A program made the position numbers and the translations under genes. A DNA stretch of 64,000 nt from Lactobacillus sp. (lineage in GTDB: Bacteria; Bacillota; Bacilli; Lactobacillales; Lactobacillaceae), in NCBI GenBank assembly GCA_022484695.1, contig JAKVKU010000009.1, forward strand, positions 1 through 64,000, given 5' to 3'. This document shows, one piece after another, positions 49,523 through 57,966 of this stretch (positions within the stretch are counted from its first letter, which is position 1; each line of letters begins with the position of its first letter). The notes beneath the pieces are model-generated. The model made no database searches. It saw only the letters and a list, made by a program, of their open reading frames with translations, and was not told where the DNA came from.

Positions 49523-49572
49523 AGATTCAACTCAAAACTGTTATGACACAGTTTTGAGTTGAATCTTTTTTT
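49523..49572 (+). terminator. Terminator after the RNA methyltransferase gene
   Basis: A perfect 18-bp stem (49523-49540 with 49549-49566), an 8-base loop and seven T residues. Confidence 0.96.
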
Positions 49573-49711
49573 ATGTTTGTGATAATAAAACGGACCACGG
49601 TGGGACGTGGCTGAAAGCTGGGAAGGTGGCTGCGGGCATGATATAGTGTAATAGCAGGATTATTGAAGCGGACTAAGCCAGTGATAAGATCCGCAACGGA
49701 GGAAACGTAAT

Positions 49712-50338
49712 ATGATACAAACGATTATAACGGCTGTTATTCTATATGCCTCAACTGCGATTGATTTGTTAGTTATTTTAATGCTGATTTTTTCAAAATA
49801 CCGGTCCGCCAATCAACGTCAGCAAATTTACATTGGCCAGTTTCTGGGGTCGGGTATTTTGATTTTGGCCAGTTTATTTTTCGCCTTTATTCTCCACTAT
49901 GTGCCGGCCAAGTGGTTGTTGGGGTTTCTAGGCTTGATTCCAATTGCCTTTGGGATCAAGTACCTGGTTAGCGACGAAGATGAAGCGGCTGAAGCCGATG
50001 AGACCATTAAAGCCCGGCAAAACAAGAATTTAATTGGCACCGTGGCTTTGATCACGATTGCCTCTTGCGGGGCGGACAATATTGGCCTGTTTGTGCCTTA
50101 CTTTGTTTCGTTAGCAACGGGACCATTAATTGTCACCTTGATTATTTTTACAATTTGTATTTACTTCTTAGTTTTGCTGGGGGACAAGTTCTCACAAATG
50201 GCCCCGGTCAAGAAGTTCCTGGACCGCTTTGGCAATTGGATCATGGCCATTATTTATATTGGGCTAGGGATTATGATCATTCTGGAAAGTGGGACCATTG
50301 GCCATGTATTGCGCCTGTTTCAAGATAATTTAGCTTAA
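49712..50338 (+). CDS. CadD-like cadmium resistance membrane protein
   Basis: A 208-residue membrane protein with about six segments. It starts MIQTIITAVILYASTAIDLLVILMLIFSKYRS and has a central acidic linker (SDEDEAAEADETI), GIKYLVSDEDE and ASCGADNIGLFVPYFVS, which are typical of the CadD family of cadmium-resistance transporters. GGAGG precedes the ATG. No CadC-type repressor is nearby. The metal role here is by family only, and other cations are possible. Confidence 0.88.
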   Translation: MIQTIITAVILYASTAIDLLVILMLIFSKYRSANQRQQIYIGQFLGSGILILASLFFAFILHYVPAKWLLGFLGLIPIAFGIKYLVSDEDEAAEADETIKARQNKNLIGTVALITIASCGADNIGLFVPYFVSLATGPLIVTLIIFTICIYFLVLLGDKFSQMAPVKKFLDRFGNWIMAIIYIGLGIMIILESGTIGHVLRLFQDNLA

Positions 50339-50422
50339 GAATATATGTGATTCGTGGTTTAATAGGGTTAGTTAGTTTTTATCCCGACTTAAACATATCA
50401 TCTTAAGAATGGAGGAATTATT

Positions 50423-51121
50423 ATGGCACAACACAAAGTAATCCGCTTTTATGCGGAATTGAAATACGTTGAACCTAAAATTTGGCGGCGCTTTGAAATC
50501 AATGGGGAAAAGACGCTGGCGGAATTAGGTTATACAGTGATGGCCATATTCGAAATGGCCGGCGAGCACTTATTTAACATCAAGGCCTTGGCCCAAGAAA
50601 ATATCCGAACCGAATTATCTACTAGTTTTAGCGAAGACCAAATTCAGAAATTCATGGCTGGTCAAAAAAATGCTGCTTTATTTAAAGATACCGTCTACGA
50701 ATTGCCCAATGCCGATGACGATCGGCCCATAGGTGGTCCGATTATTTATAAGGATGCCACGACCACCAAGCTAAACCAGGTGGCCACTAATATCGGGGCT
50801 AAGTTTCTAATGACCTATGATTTCGGGGACAGTTGGGAGATTGAACTGAAAATTGAAAGTATCGATAAGCGGGAAGTTTCTCTCACAACTTTGCCGAAGG
50901 TTTTAGAGGGCAAAGGCTATGGCATCATTGAAGATGTAGGTGGCCCCAGTGGGTTAGCGGCTTTGGCTGCTGCTTTTAAGAAGGGCAGTGGCGCGGATTA
51001 CGACCAATATTCGGAATGGTTAGGGGAACCGGATTTTGATTTGTCTCAGTTTGATTTGGTAACCACTAATGAATACTTAAGAGATGAGCTGCGCCAGTTG
51101 AAAAAGGGCTACGAGCAGTGA
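50423..51121 (+). CDS. pRiA4b ORF-3-like family protein
   Basis: A 232-residue cytoplasmic protein. The VIRFYAELKYVEPKIWRRFEINGEKTLAELGYTVMAIFEMAGEHLFNI start and the TYDFGDSWEIELKIE and VGGPSGLAALAAAF blocks match the plasmid pRiA4b ORF-3-like family (PRiA4_ORF3). Members are often found near mobile elements, but none is seen here. The molecular function is not known. GGAGGA precedes the ATG. A terminator follows. Confidence 0.88.
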   Translation: MAQHKVIRFYAELKYVEPKIWRRFEINGEKTLAELGYTVMAIFEMAGEHLFNIKALAQENIRTELSTSFSEDQIQKFMAGQKNAALFKDTVYELPNADDDRPIGGPIIYKDATTTKLNQVATNIGAKFLMTYDFGDSWEIELKIESIDKREVSLTTLPKVLEGKGYGIIEDVGGPSGLAALAAAFKKGSGADYDQYSEWLGEPDFDLSQFDLVTTNEYLRDELRQLKKGYEQ

Positions 51122-51132
51122 TCAATCAGTTT

Positions 51133-51163
51133 AGCGATTGTCTAGGCAATCGTTATTTTTTTG
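51133..51163 (+). terminator. Terminator after the pRiA4b ORF-3-like gene
   Basis: AGCGATTG (51133-51140) pairs with CAATCGTT (51147-51154), followed by ATTTTTTT. Confidence 0.75.
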
Positions 51164-51267
51164 CATTCAATTATGGGGCTGGGTCTTGATATAACCTGAA
51201 AAAATTCATATTTAAATCATACTTTGCTGTTATTATAATCGAAAATTGCAAAGGATGACGAACCCTG

Positions 51268-51729
51268 ATGTATAAGAAGACGATTGCATTATTGGTCACG
51301 CTTTGTGTTACTTGTGCCATCATCATTGATGGCTATCTGTTATTTTTTAAGAAACCCAACGCGACGACGACTGCCACAACAGCAGCCAAACCGGCTGCTA
51401 AAACAACGACGGCCAGCAGCGCCAGTTCAACCAGCGCCGGCAACGACCAAATCAAGGATGGCACCTATACCGGCAAAGCCACCAGTACGGAATGGGGGGA
51501 TGTTCAAGTGCAAATTGTGGTGCGCACGGGTAAAATCGCCACCATCAATGTGTTGGAACAACCCAGCGGCGGCCGTTCCGATGGGATCAATGCCCAGGCT
51601 TTGCCAGTTTATAAAAAAGAAGCCCTATCTGCCCAAAGCGCCAAGATCCAACAAATTTCTGGGGCCACGGAAACTTATAAGGGCTTCACGGGGTCACTGC
51701 AGTCAGCCATCACCAAAGCGGAGGTTTAG
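51268..51729 (+). CDS. Extracytoplasmic FMN-binding domain protein (flavinylation target)
   Basis: A 153-residue protein with an N-terminal membrane anchor (KKTIALLVTLCVTCAIIIDGYLLFF), a Thr/Ala/Lys-rich linker (residues 35-60) and a C-terminal FMN_bind domain starting DGTYTGKATSTEWGDVQV. The ISGATETYKGF motif near residue 133 matches the SGAT-x-[ST] site where ApbE attaches FMN to a Thr or Ser. It overlaps the transcript of apbE (4-base gap) and lies two genes before a flavin reductase. It probably carries covalent FMN outside the membrane, by analogy to PplA and RnfG-type proteins. Confidence 0.9.
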   Translation: MYKKTIALLVTLCVTCAIIIDGYLLFFKKPNATTTATTAAKPAAKTTTASSASSTSAGNDQIKDGTYTGKATSTEWGDVQVQIVVRTGKIATINVLEQPSGGRSDGINAQALPVYKKEALSAQSAKIQQISGATETYKGFTGSLQSAITKAEV

Positions 51730-51732
51730 CTT

Positions 51733-52509
51733 ATGATCGAAGTCAAAGCCCAGGTCCTGGCGGCCATGAATTTACCCTTCACCATTAGTATCGCCAGCAT
51801 TGACCCCCAGGTGAGTCAGCAATATTTGACCACTAGCACACCGTTGATTCAAGGATTATTACAACGGATTGAACAGACTTATTCGCCCTTTATCAAGACC
51901 TCCCAGGTCAGTCGCTATCGCCAGGGGGAGACGGCAATTTTGATTTCAGAACCGGAATTTCAACAGTTGTATGGGGCCACGCAACAGGCCCAAGAAATTA
52001 CGAACGGCTTTTTCGACCCATTTTTTGACGGGGCTTATAATCCCACCGGTTATGTGAAAGGCTGGGCCATTGCTCAGATTTTCAACCAATATTTAAAACC
52101 CTTGTTGGCCGACCCCCAGGTCATAGCTGTGGGGGTCAATGGTGGCGGCGATCTGCAATTGGCCAGCAAAGACGCGGCCCAGTTCACTTGGCAGGTGGGG
52201 GTGGAGCAGCCGGCAGATTTACAGCAATTATTGGCCCGTTATGCCTTGGCCAACGGGGCCATGGCTACATCGGGGACCAGCAAACGGGGCCAGCATATTC
52301 AACGCCCAGCTAATGCGGATTTGACCCAGGTCACGGTCATTGCTGCAGAAATCACCACGGCTGATGTTTGGGCCACTGCCTTGATGGCAGCACCCTTCGC
52401 AGATGCCAAGCAACTCATTTTACAACACCAACTCAGCGGGGTGTTGGTGTACCATGGTCAGCGCTATGATTTTGATAAGGGGGTTTTGGCCGATGCTGAA
52501 AACCTATAG
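51733..52509 (+). CDS. apbE: FAD:protein FMN transferase (ApbE)
   Basis: A 258-residue ApbE-family enzyme that cleaves FAD and attaches FMN to a Thr/Ser of a partner. The central NPTGYVKGWAIAQIFNQYL segment, VGVNGGGDLQLAS, the ATSGTSKRG stretch and the C-terminal ADVWATALMAAPF are family landmarks. No lipoprotein signal peptide is seen, so the location (cytosol or exported by another route) is not obvious. The stop overlaps the start of the reductase gene (52493) by 17 bases, and the FMN-binding partner is upstream. Confidence 0.92.
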   Translation: MIEVKAQVLAAMNLPFTISIASIDPQVSQQYLTTSTPLIQGLLQRIEQTYSPFIKTSQVSRYRQGETAILISEPEFQQLYGATQQAQEITNGFFDPFFDGAYNPTGYVKGWAIAQIFNQYLKPLLADPQVIAVGVNGGGDLQLASKDAAQFTWQVGVEQPADLQQLLARYALANGAMATSGTSKRGQHIQRPANADLTQVTVIAAEITTADVWATALMAAPFADAKQLILQHQLSGVLVYHGQRYDFDKGVLADAENL

Positions 52510-53770
52510 GTATACCTTGAGCTTGGTTTGGCTAGTGGTATGGTTTTTGGTGCCACTGCCCTTTATTCAAACCCTGACCACCGGGTTGCCCGCCTTATAT
52601 AACGCCCAGCGTTTGGCCATTATCTGGGGCGCGGTGGCCTATGCCTGGATGCTGGCCAGCATCTACTTGAGCACCAGGCCCCACTGGTTGGACCGGCTCA
52701 TTGGCCTGCCAAAGATGTACATGATCCACGGCATCATGGCTTTAGCTGCGGTGGCTTTGGCATATTTCCACAAACAGGGCAGTCCCTCTGCTGGTTGGAT
52801 CAAAACCACCGGGGACTGGGCCTTTGATTTGTTTCTAGGATTATTGATTTTTGCCCTGGTTTTCATGGCGGGCTGGTTCACCAGTCATGTTAAAGTCATT
52901 CAGGTCATCAAACGGTGGCTAGAGACTCACTTATTGCAACACGAATTAACGATGTGGCTGCACCGCTTGAATTCAGTGGCGGTGGCTTTGGTCTTTATCC
53001 ACGTGCAATTGATTGGCTACATTCGAGCCATCACTCCTTTTATGATTTGGTTTGATGGGGCGACTTTATTGGTGGCCTTAAGTTACCTTTGGCAAAAGTG
53101 GCGCAGTCAACGGACTGTGCAGTTGCAACGCACCCAACTGATTGCCCCCAATGTCTTAGAGCTCACACTGTCCATTCCCCAAAAATTAATACAGCAATAT
53201 TTGCCCGGGGACTTTTTGTTTCTAGCCATCCCCCAGCAGGCGGGGCTACAAGAACCCCATCCCTTTTCAATTACCAAGTTGGATATGAAGCGGCGCCAAT
53301 TGACCTTGACCATTCGCGGGGATGGGGATTTCACCCGGCAACTCCAAAGCCTTAAAACACCCATAGCGGTGACTATCACCACCGGTTTTGGTCAATATGA
53401 GCAATTGTTGACTCGGCGTCAGCCTCAACAGTTATTGCTTATCGGCGGGGGCATGGGGGTAGTGCCCTTGTTGGCTGTCGTCCAACAACATCCTGAACTG
53501 ACCACGGACTTTTTCTACAGCGCCCATTCCCAGGCTGATTTGTTATATCCCCAAGCCTTTGCCACTTGGCAGCAGCGGCCGAATTTCAACGGCCACCTGC
53601 AAGTGGGGCGGTTTGAAGCCGATACCATTTTACAGGCATTACCTCAAAATTTGGAAAACCTCGCCGTGATGATCGGCGGCCCCCAAGCCTTGGGTCAATA
53701 CTGGCGGGCTCGCTTGCAACAACATGGCCTCAGCCCGGACCAAATTTATTATGAAGAATTCAGCTGGTAA
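52493..53770 (+). CDS. Ferric-reductase-like transmembrane oxidoreductase (NAD(P)H/FAD)
   Basis: A 425-residue protein. Residues 1-200 form six hydrophobic segments with paired His in MIHGIMALAAVALAYFHK and MWLHRLNSVAVALVFIHV, typical of the heme-b ferric-reductase-like membrane domain. Residues 200-425 are an FNR-type module with PHPFSIT (FAD) and LLIGGGMGVVPLLAVV (NAD(P)H). It would pass electrons from cytosolic NAD(P)H across the membrane, here most simply to the adjacent FMN-binding protein. The ATG at 52493 lies in the end of apbE after AAGGGGG. The terminal acceptor is not known. Confidence 0.88.
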   Translation: MLKTYRYTLSLVWLVVWFLVPLPFIQTLTTGLPALYNAQRLAIIWGAVAYAWMLASIYLSTRPHWLDRLIGLPKMYMIHGIMALAAVALAYFHKQGSPSAGWIKTTGDWAFDLFLGLLIFALVFMAGWFTSHVKVIQVIKRWLETHLLQHELTMWLHRLNSVAVALVFIHVQLIGYIRAITPFMIWFDGATLLVALSYLWQKWRSQRTVQLQRTQLIAPNVLELTLSIPQKLIQQYLPGDFLFLAIPQQAGLQEPHPFSITKLDMKRRQLTLTIRGDGDFTRQLQSLKTPIAVTITTGFGQYEQLLTRRQPQQLLLIGGGMGVVPLLAVVQQHPELTTDFFYSAHSQADLLYPQAFATWQQRPNFNGHLQVGRFEADTILQALPQNLENLAVMIGGPQALGQYWRARLQQHGLSPDQIYYEEFSW

Positions 53771-53791
53771 ACTGCCGAACTTTAAAAACAT

Positions 53792-53838
53792 AAAGCCCTC
53801 AGAACTGGCCGCTTAGGTCACCGTTCTGAGGGCTTTAT
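53792..53838. terminator. Bidirectional terminator between the flavin operon and the nitrilase gene
   Basis: AAAGCCCTCAGAAC (53792-53805) pairs with GTTCTGAGGGCTTT (53823-53836) between convergent genes. Confidence 0.88.
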
Positions 53839-53864
53839 TATGGAAACATGAGTCATGTTTTGAA

Positions 53865-54791
53865 TCACTGATCTTTAATATTTAAATCGAAAATATCCGG
53901 TCGAGCATAATGCCCCACCACGTCAAATTCCATGTGGCTGGCCGGGACTTTGGTCATATCCAAGTCGGCGTAAATAATACCGACCTTGTCCCATAACGGT
54001 TCAGTGACAAAATGGCCATAGGGATCCACAATACTGCTGCCACCCCGGCACACGATGTCCGGTAATTTAGCAACTTCTTCGGGATAAGCTAACTGGTCAA
54101 CGGGGTAATCAGACTTTTCAAAAAACATGTCAGCATTGATAAAATAACAGTGGCCTTCAATGGCAATGTGCTGAATCGTGGCCTGCCATTCCGGGTTGTC
54201 ATTGGTGTTAGGGGCAATGTAGAGGCTGATGCCCTTTTCATATAACGCCACCCGGGCTAAAGGCATGTAACTTTCCCAACAAATCAAGCTGCCAGCGGGG
54301 CCCCAAGGCGTGTCCACCACTGGGAAAAAGTGGCGGTCGGCATCCCCCCAAACCACCCGTTCAGAGCCAGTGGGTTTCAACTTCCGGTGGATAGCCACTA
54401 ATTCACCACTGGGGGCAAAAATCAAATTGCTATTGTACAAGGTATTGGTGGTCTGGTCTCTTTCTGACACGCCAATGCTGAGATAAGCCTGACTAGCCTT
54501 AGCCAGTTCGCCCAGTTGATTGGTTTCAGGACCGGGGACAATAATCGAGTTGTTATAGTACAGCTGCCAATCTTGGCGGCCTTTTTCAGTCCGCTGGCCC
54601 ACGGTGAAGCCAAAGGAAAGGCCCAAGGGGTAGCCGGGGATAAATAATTCCGGAAAGACAATGAGTTCCGGGTGCTGTGGTCGGGTCTCCGCCACCAGTT
54701 GGGCAACTTTTTCAAGGGTTTTAGCCTTGTCAAACATCACCGGTGCCGCTTGAATCAGGGCAATGCGACACGTTGGTTTTAAATCTTTCAT
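53865..54791 (-). CDS. Nitrilase-type carbon-nitrogen hydrolase
   Basis: A 308-residue cytoplasmic hydrolase with the complete Glu-Lys-Cys triad: FPELFIPGYPLG (Glu), HRKLKPTGSERVVWGD (Lys) and LICWESYMPLAR (Cys). The ERVVWGD and CWESYMPLAR variants are those of true nitrilases rather than of biotinidase or NAD-synthetase amidases. It may convert a nitrile or a related C-N substrate to an acid and ammonia. GGAGG-type sequence precedes the ATG. It is followed on the same strand by nothing and lies just downstream of a secreted agmatine-deiminase-like gene. Confidence 0.9.
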   Translation of the reverse strand: MKDLKPTCRIALIQAAPVMFDKAKTLEKVAQLVAETRPQHPELIVFPELFIPGYPLGLSFGFTVGQRTEKGRQDWQLYYNNSIIVPGPETNQLGELAKASQAYLSIGVSERDQTTNTLYNSNLIFAPSGELVAIHRKLKPTGSERVVWGDADRHFFPVVDTPWGPAGSLICWESYMPLARVALYEKGISLYIAPNTNDNPEWQATIQHIAIEGHCYFINADMFFEKSDYPVDQLAYPEEVAKLPDIVCRGGSSIVDPYGHFVTEPLWDKVGIIYADLDMTKVPASHMEFDVVGHYARPDIFDLNIKDQ

Positions 54792-54845
54792 ATCAGGGCC
54801 TCCAATGGGGATACATAATGGTCATATTGTAGCACAACTCGACAC

Positions 54846-55844
54846 TTAATTTTGACCGGGCATAAAGGCTTGGGGCACGTCCCAGGTCAAACAATGCACC
54901 GACCCGCCCGTGGTGGAAATTTTGGCCACATCAATGGCAACGACTTTTTTGGCGGTATGTTGTTTGACGATTTTCAACACCTTGGCGTCAGCCTTTAAAC
55001 CGTAGTGGGGGACGTAAATGGTATCTGGTGTTTCCAACATGTTGATATATAATCCTTTAGCCGAGGCGATTTTAGGGTCATATTGACCTTTTTCAGTGTA
55101 GGCTGAGGCCAGGACCACGAACTTGGCATCTGGTAGTTCAGCTTTGATTTTTTGCTGAACTTTTTTCACCAACTTGGTATCCCCGGAGAAATCACTGACA
55201 TACAGTTCCCGGGCTGAGATGAATTTCACCATGCCATCAGCGTGGCCCAACACATCCCCAGGCTCTGAAGGGATGATGATCACATGGTCGACGGCTAATT
55301 TGTCTTTTAACTCAGCCACGATATCGGCCTTAGACCAATCGGGATTATCTTTAAAAACATGGCTGGTTAAAATAACTGTATCGCCATTATTCCAAATCAA
55401 GTTGCCCCCATCTAAGACTAAATCGCTGGTGGCATAGTTGAACTTTTCCCGGTTCAACCAAGTCCGAAAACGTTGGTCTAAATATTGGCGGTCAGCTTTT
55501 TTCAGGTAACTGGGGTCATAGCGAAATTTCACCATCTTAGTAGTGATCACCGGGGCCACATCCCGCAACCAAATATCGTCATAGGTGAAGCCGCTGGTTT
55601 TATGGGGTAGTGCTTGCTTGGTAATGGTCACCACATTGGCAGGGTCATCCTGGGCCAATTGGTTGCCAAAACTTTGCAAGGATTTATTGAACGGCCGGTA
55701 ATAAGTGTTGCTGAGGCTGGGGAGGGCCGTATAAATGGTTGGGGCACTTTCAGTCGCCGCCTGGGTCACAGTAGTTTTGGAACCTCCAACCAACAAGCAG
55801 CCAGCACAGATAATCGCGGCTAAAAAGCCAGTTCTCTTAGACAT
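54846..55844 (-). CDS. Secreted agmatine-deiminase/PAD-family protein
   Basis: A 332-residue protein with a signal peptide (SKRTGFLAAIICAGCLLVGG, probable cleavage after TQA near residue 33). Its body belongs to the porphyromonas-type peptidylarginine deiminase/agmatine deiminase family, with DIWLRDVAPV, DGGNLIWNNGDTV, GDVLGHADGMVKF and a C-terminal catalytic Cys in GGSVHCLTW. Cytoplasmic AguA normally lacks a signal peptide, so export is unusual. The ATG at 55844 follows GGAGG. It lies upstream of a nitrilase gene and is probably co-transcribed with it (54-base gap). The substrate, free agmatine or peptidyl arginine, is undetermined. Confidence 0.88.
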   Translation of the reverse strand: MSKRTGFLAAIICAGCLLVGGSKTTVTQAATESAPTIYTALPSLSNTYYRPFNKSLQSFGNQLAQDDPANVVTITKQALPHKTSGFTYDDIWLRDVAPVITTKMVKFRYDPSYLKKADRQYLDQRFRTWLNREKFNYATSDLVLDGGNLIWNNGDTVILTSHVFKDNPDWSKADIVAELKDKLAVDHVIIIPSEPGDVLGHADGMVKFISARELYVSDFSGDTKLVKKVQQKIKAELPDAKFVVLASAYTEKGQYDPKIASAKGLYINMLETPDTIYVPHYGLKADAKVLKIVKQHTAKKVVAIDVAKISTTGGSVHCLTWDVPQAFMPGQN

Positions 55845-56039
55845 GATATTTTCCTCCAATTGCTTTGATGGCCTTAGGATACCATGGGATTTTCTTATTA
55901 ATTTTATAAAAAATATTATTACCGGGGCGACACCGAAAACTGCCTATTGACAGGGGTCGATTATATATTTAGTTAAATTAAAACCCAATTTAATTGAATG
56001 GACAAGTTTGCCGACTTAACGCGCGCCTAAAATTTATAC

Positions 56040-56080
56040 TTGTCTATTTAATATATAAAGAATATACTAAATGAACTAAT
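56040..56080 (+). promoter_or_regulatory. MFS gene promoter with Rrf2-type operator candidate
   Basis: TTGTCT (56040-56045) and TATACT (56063-56068) have a 17-base spacer. ATATACTAAATGAACTAAT (56062-56080) overlaps the -10 and matches 16 of 19 bases of the sequence upstream of the Rrf2 regulator gene (57504-57522). A related ATTTAGT lies in reverse orientation at 55961-55981. Confidence 0.6.
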
Positions 56081-56099
56081 AAAAGCAAGGAGAAAAAAT

Positions 56100-57473
56100 A
56101 TGGACAAACAAATCAAAGACGTTATCCCGGCTCAGAATCAAGACGCCATGACCCGGGTCCAAAAAATTGTGCTGGCTTTGGCGCTGATTGGGGCTTTTCT
56201 AGGGGTGTTGGACACCTCGATTGTCTATACCGGTACCGTTAAAATGGCGGCGCAACTTCAGCTAAATGCTGGCGCCTTATCTTGGGTGCAGGTGGCTTAC
56301 GCCTTGACCTATGCGGGCTTTATGTTAGTTGGCGGCAAACTGGGGGATATTTATGGCCGCAAAGTGCTTTTTATTACCAGCTTGGTTATTTTTGGGCTGG
56401 GCAGTTTAGCTGTTGGGGCAGCCACCAATGCCACGATGATCATCGGCTTTCGAGCCTTTCAGGGCATCGGAGCGGCGATTCTGGCCCCCAATTGCTTAGC
56501 GCTTTTGACCGATACGTTTAAAGGACCCACGCGCCAGAAAGTCATTGGTTATTACGCCTCGGTCATTGGTGCTGGCGCTGCGGTGGGCTTGGTGATTGGC
56601 GGCTTCTTTGCCACATTTGCTTCTTGGCGGGTGGGTTTTTATATCAATGGCCCCATTGCGCTAATCATGGTGGTCATTGCCAGTCGGGTTTTGGCCAGTG
56701 CCCAAACACATACTGGCCACATTGATTGGTTGGGGACGGTATTATCTATCCTAGCCATGACTTCAATTTCTTACGGACTTGATGGCAGTCCTTGGCCCAT
56801 CCCCACGATCATCTTATCCTTATTGCTTTGGGTGGCTTTCATCTTCAGTCAAGCCCGGGTGGCCCAGCCTACGATGCCCTTAGAAATCTTCAAAGATAGG
56901 GAACGCATGGCTTCATATCTCAGTTCCTTATTATTTAGTGCCGCCGGGATTGGTTTTTGGTTTTATACCCCCCAATACATGCAAGGTGCCCTTGGCCTGA
57001 GTGCTTTTGTCACCGCGTTAGGCATGGTCCCCATGGCCATTTTATTATTTGTGGTGGCTGTCCGGGCCCGTAACCTAGTGGCGCGTTTAGGCAATGCCAA
57101 GGTGATGGTCAGTGGTTTTGTGATTGTTTTATTGTCCCTGGCAGAATTGGGAGCGGTGGCCCCCTTCGCCAATTATTGGCTCTTGTTAATTGGGACCCTA
57201 GGTTTTGCCGTGGGCTTTGCCTTAGCTTTTGCCACCCTAGCCAATTCCGGGCTGGTCCGGATTCGGCCGGCAGTTTCTGGGGCCGCATCTGGGGTGTACA
57301 ATACCGCCCGGCAATTTGGCGGTGCCTTGGGATTAGCCATCTTTGCGGCTTTTACTAGCCAAGTCACTAAGATTGCCGCTGTTTTCAGCCAAGCCATGTT
57401 CATTGGCGTAGCCTTGACCGCAGTGGGGTTAGGCCTAGTTTTAGTCTTGATCGTGCCGGTTAAGGAAAAATAA
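56100..57473 (+). CDS. MFS transporter, DHA2-like
   Basis: A 457-residue membrane protein with about 14 hydrophobic segments, in the drug:H+ antiporter-2 group. The GVLDTSIVYTGTV start (typical motif LDxTIVNVALP, with Ser/Tyr changes), GGKLGDIYGRKVLF (motif A) and RAFQGIGAAILAPNCLALL (motif C region) support this. Its promoter carries a likely Rrf2 operator, and the regulator gene follows 61 bases downstream. The substrate is unknown. Confidence 0.9.
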   Translation: MDKQIKDVIPAQNQDAMTRVQKIVLALALIGAFLGVLDTSIVYTGTVKMAAQLQLNAGALSWVQVAYALTYAGFMLVGGKLGDIYGRKVLFITSLVIFGLGSLAVGAATNATMIIGFRAFQGIGAAILAPNCLALLTDTFKGPTRQKVIGYYASVIGAGAAVGLVIGGFFATFASWRVGFYINGPIALIMVVIASRVLASAQTHTGHIDWLGTVLSILAMTSISYGLDGSPWPIPTIILSLLLWVAFIFSQARVAQPTMPLEIFKDRERMASYLSSLLFSAAGIGFWFYTPQYMQGALGLSAFVTALGMVPMAILLFVVAVRARNLVARLGNAKVMVSGFVIVLLSLAELGAVAPFANYWLLLIGTLGFAVGFALAFATLANSGLVRIRPAVSGAASGVYNTARQFGGALGLAIFAAFTSQVTKIAAVFSQAMFIGVALTAVGLGLVLVLIVPVKEK

Positions 57474-57491
57474 GGTTATTGGCGGTAGATT

Positions 57492-57522
57492 TGGTATAAT
57501 AGCATATACTAAATAGATTAAT
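57492..57522 (+). promoter_or_regulatory. Promoter and operator candidate of the Rrf2 regulator gene
   Basis: An extended -10 TGGTATAAT (57492-57500) is followed by ATATACTAAATAGATTAAT (57504-57522), nearly the same as the site before the MFS gene, which suggests autoregulation. Confidence 0.55.
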
Positions 57523-57534
57523 TGGAGGTATATC

Positions 57535-57966
57535 ATGGCCTTTTCTATCGCCTTTTCCCAAGCCCTCGAAATTGCGGCATATGTGGGCATCAAGTCAGAT
57601 ACCCAGCATTATGACTACTTATCGATTCAAAAAATATCTGAAAAATTAAATATTCCCATTCCCAGTATCAAAAAAATTTCCACTATTTTAAAGAAAAATG
57701 GCATTCTCAGTTCCAAGACCGGTATTAACGGGGGACTCAGACTGGCCAAAGCCCCACAAGCAATCACTATCTATGACATATTTGTGGCCATGGAAGGGAC
57801 CAATCCTATTTTTAAAGTTCATCAAGATTTTGATACCAAAGCGTTTTTAAATCCGGAGAAGGTTCAAAATTGGCTGGGGAAAAGTACCGCTGTGCTCACC
57901 GAAGCGCAAGCGGCTATGATGCAGGTTTTAAAGCAAACCAGTCTGGCAGATATGGCCGGCCAATAA
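57535..57966 (+). CDS. Rrf2 family transcriptional regulator
   Basis: A 143-residue DNA-binding protein. The winged-helix domain starts AFSIAFSQALEIAAYVGIKSD and contains LSIQKISEKLNIPIPSIKKISTILKKNGILSSKTGINGGLRLAKAP, a clear Rrf2 recognition-helix pattern. The Fe-S cysteines of IscR or NsrR are absent, so it is probably a non-Fe-S type, such as those that respond to small molecules or redox change via other means. GGAGG precedes the ATG. Likely target: itself and the MFS gene upstream. Confidence 0.9.
   Translation: MAFSIAFSQALEIAAYVGIKSDTQHYDYLSIQKISEKLNIPIPSIKKISTILKKNGILSSKTGINGGLRLAKAPQAITIYDIFVAMEGTNPIFKVHQDFDTKAFLNPEKVQNWLGKSTAVLTEAQAAMMQVLKQTSLADMAGQ

Noticed and set aside
51284-51736. 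Alternative reading of the FMN-binding protein gene in another frame
   Set aside because: The other frame encodes a clear membrane anchor, FMN_bind domain and SGAT motif with a proper start; this reading is Pro/Arg-rich with no family features.
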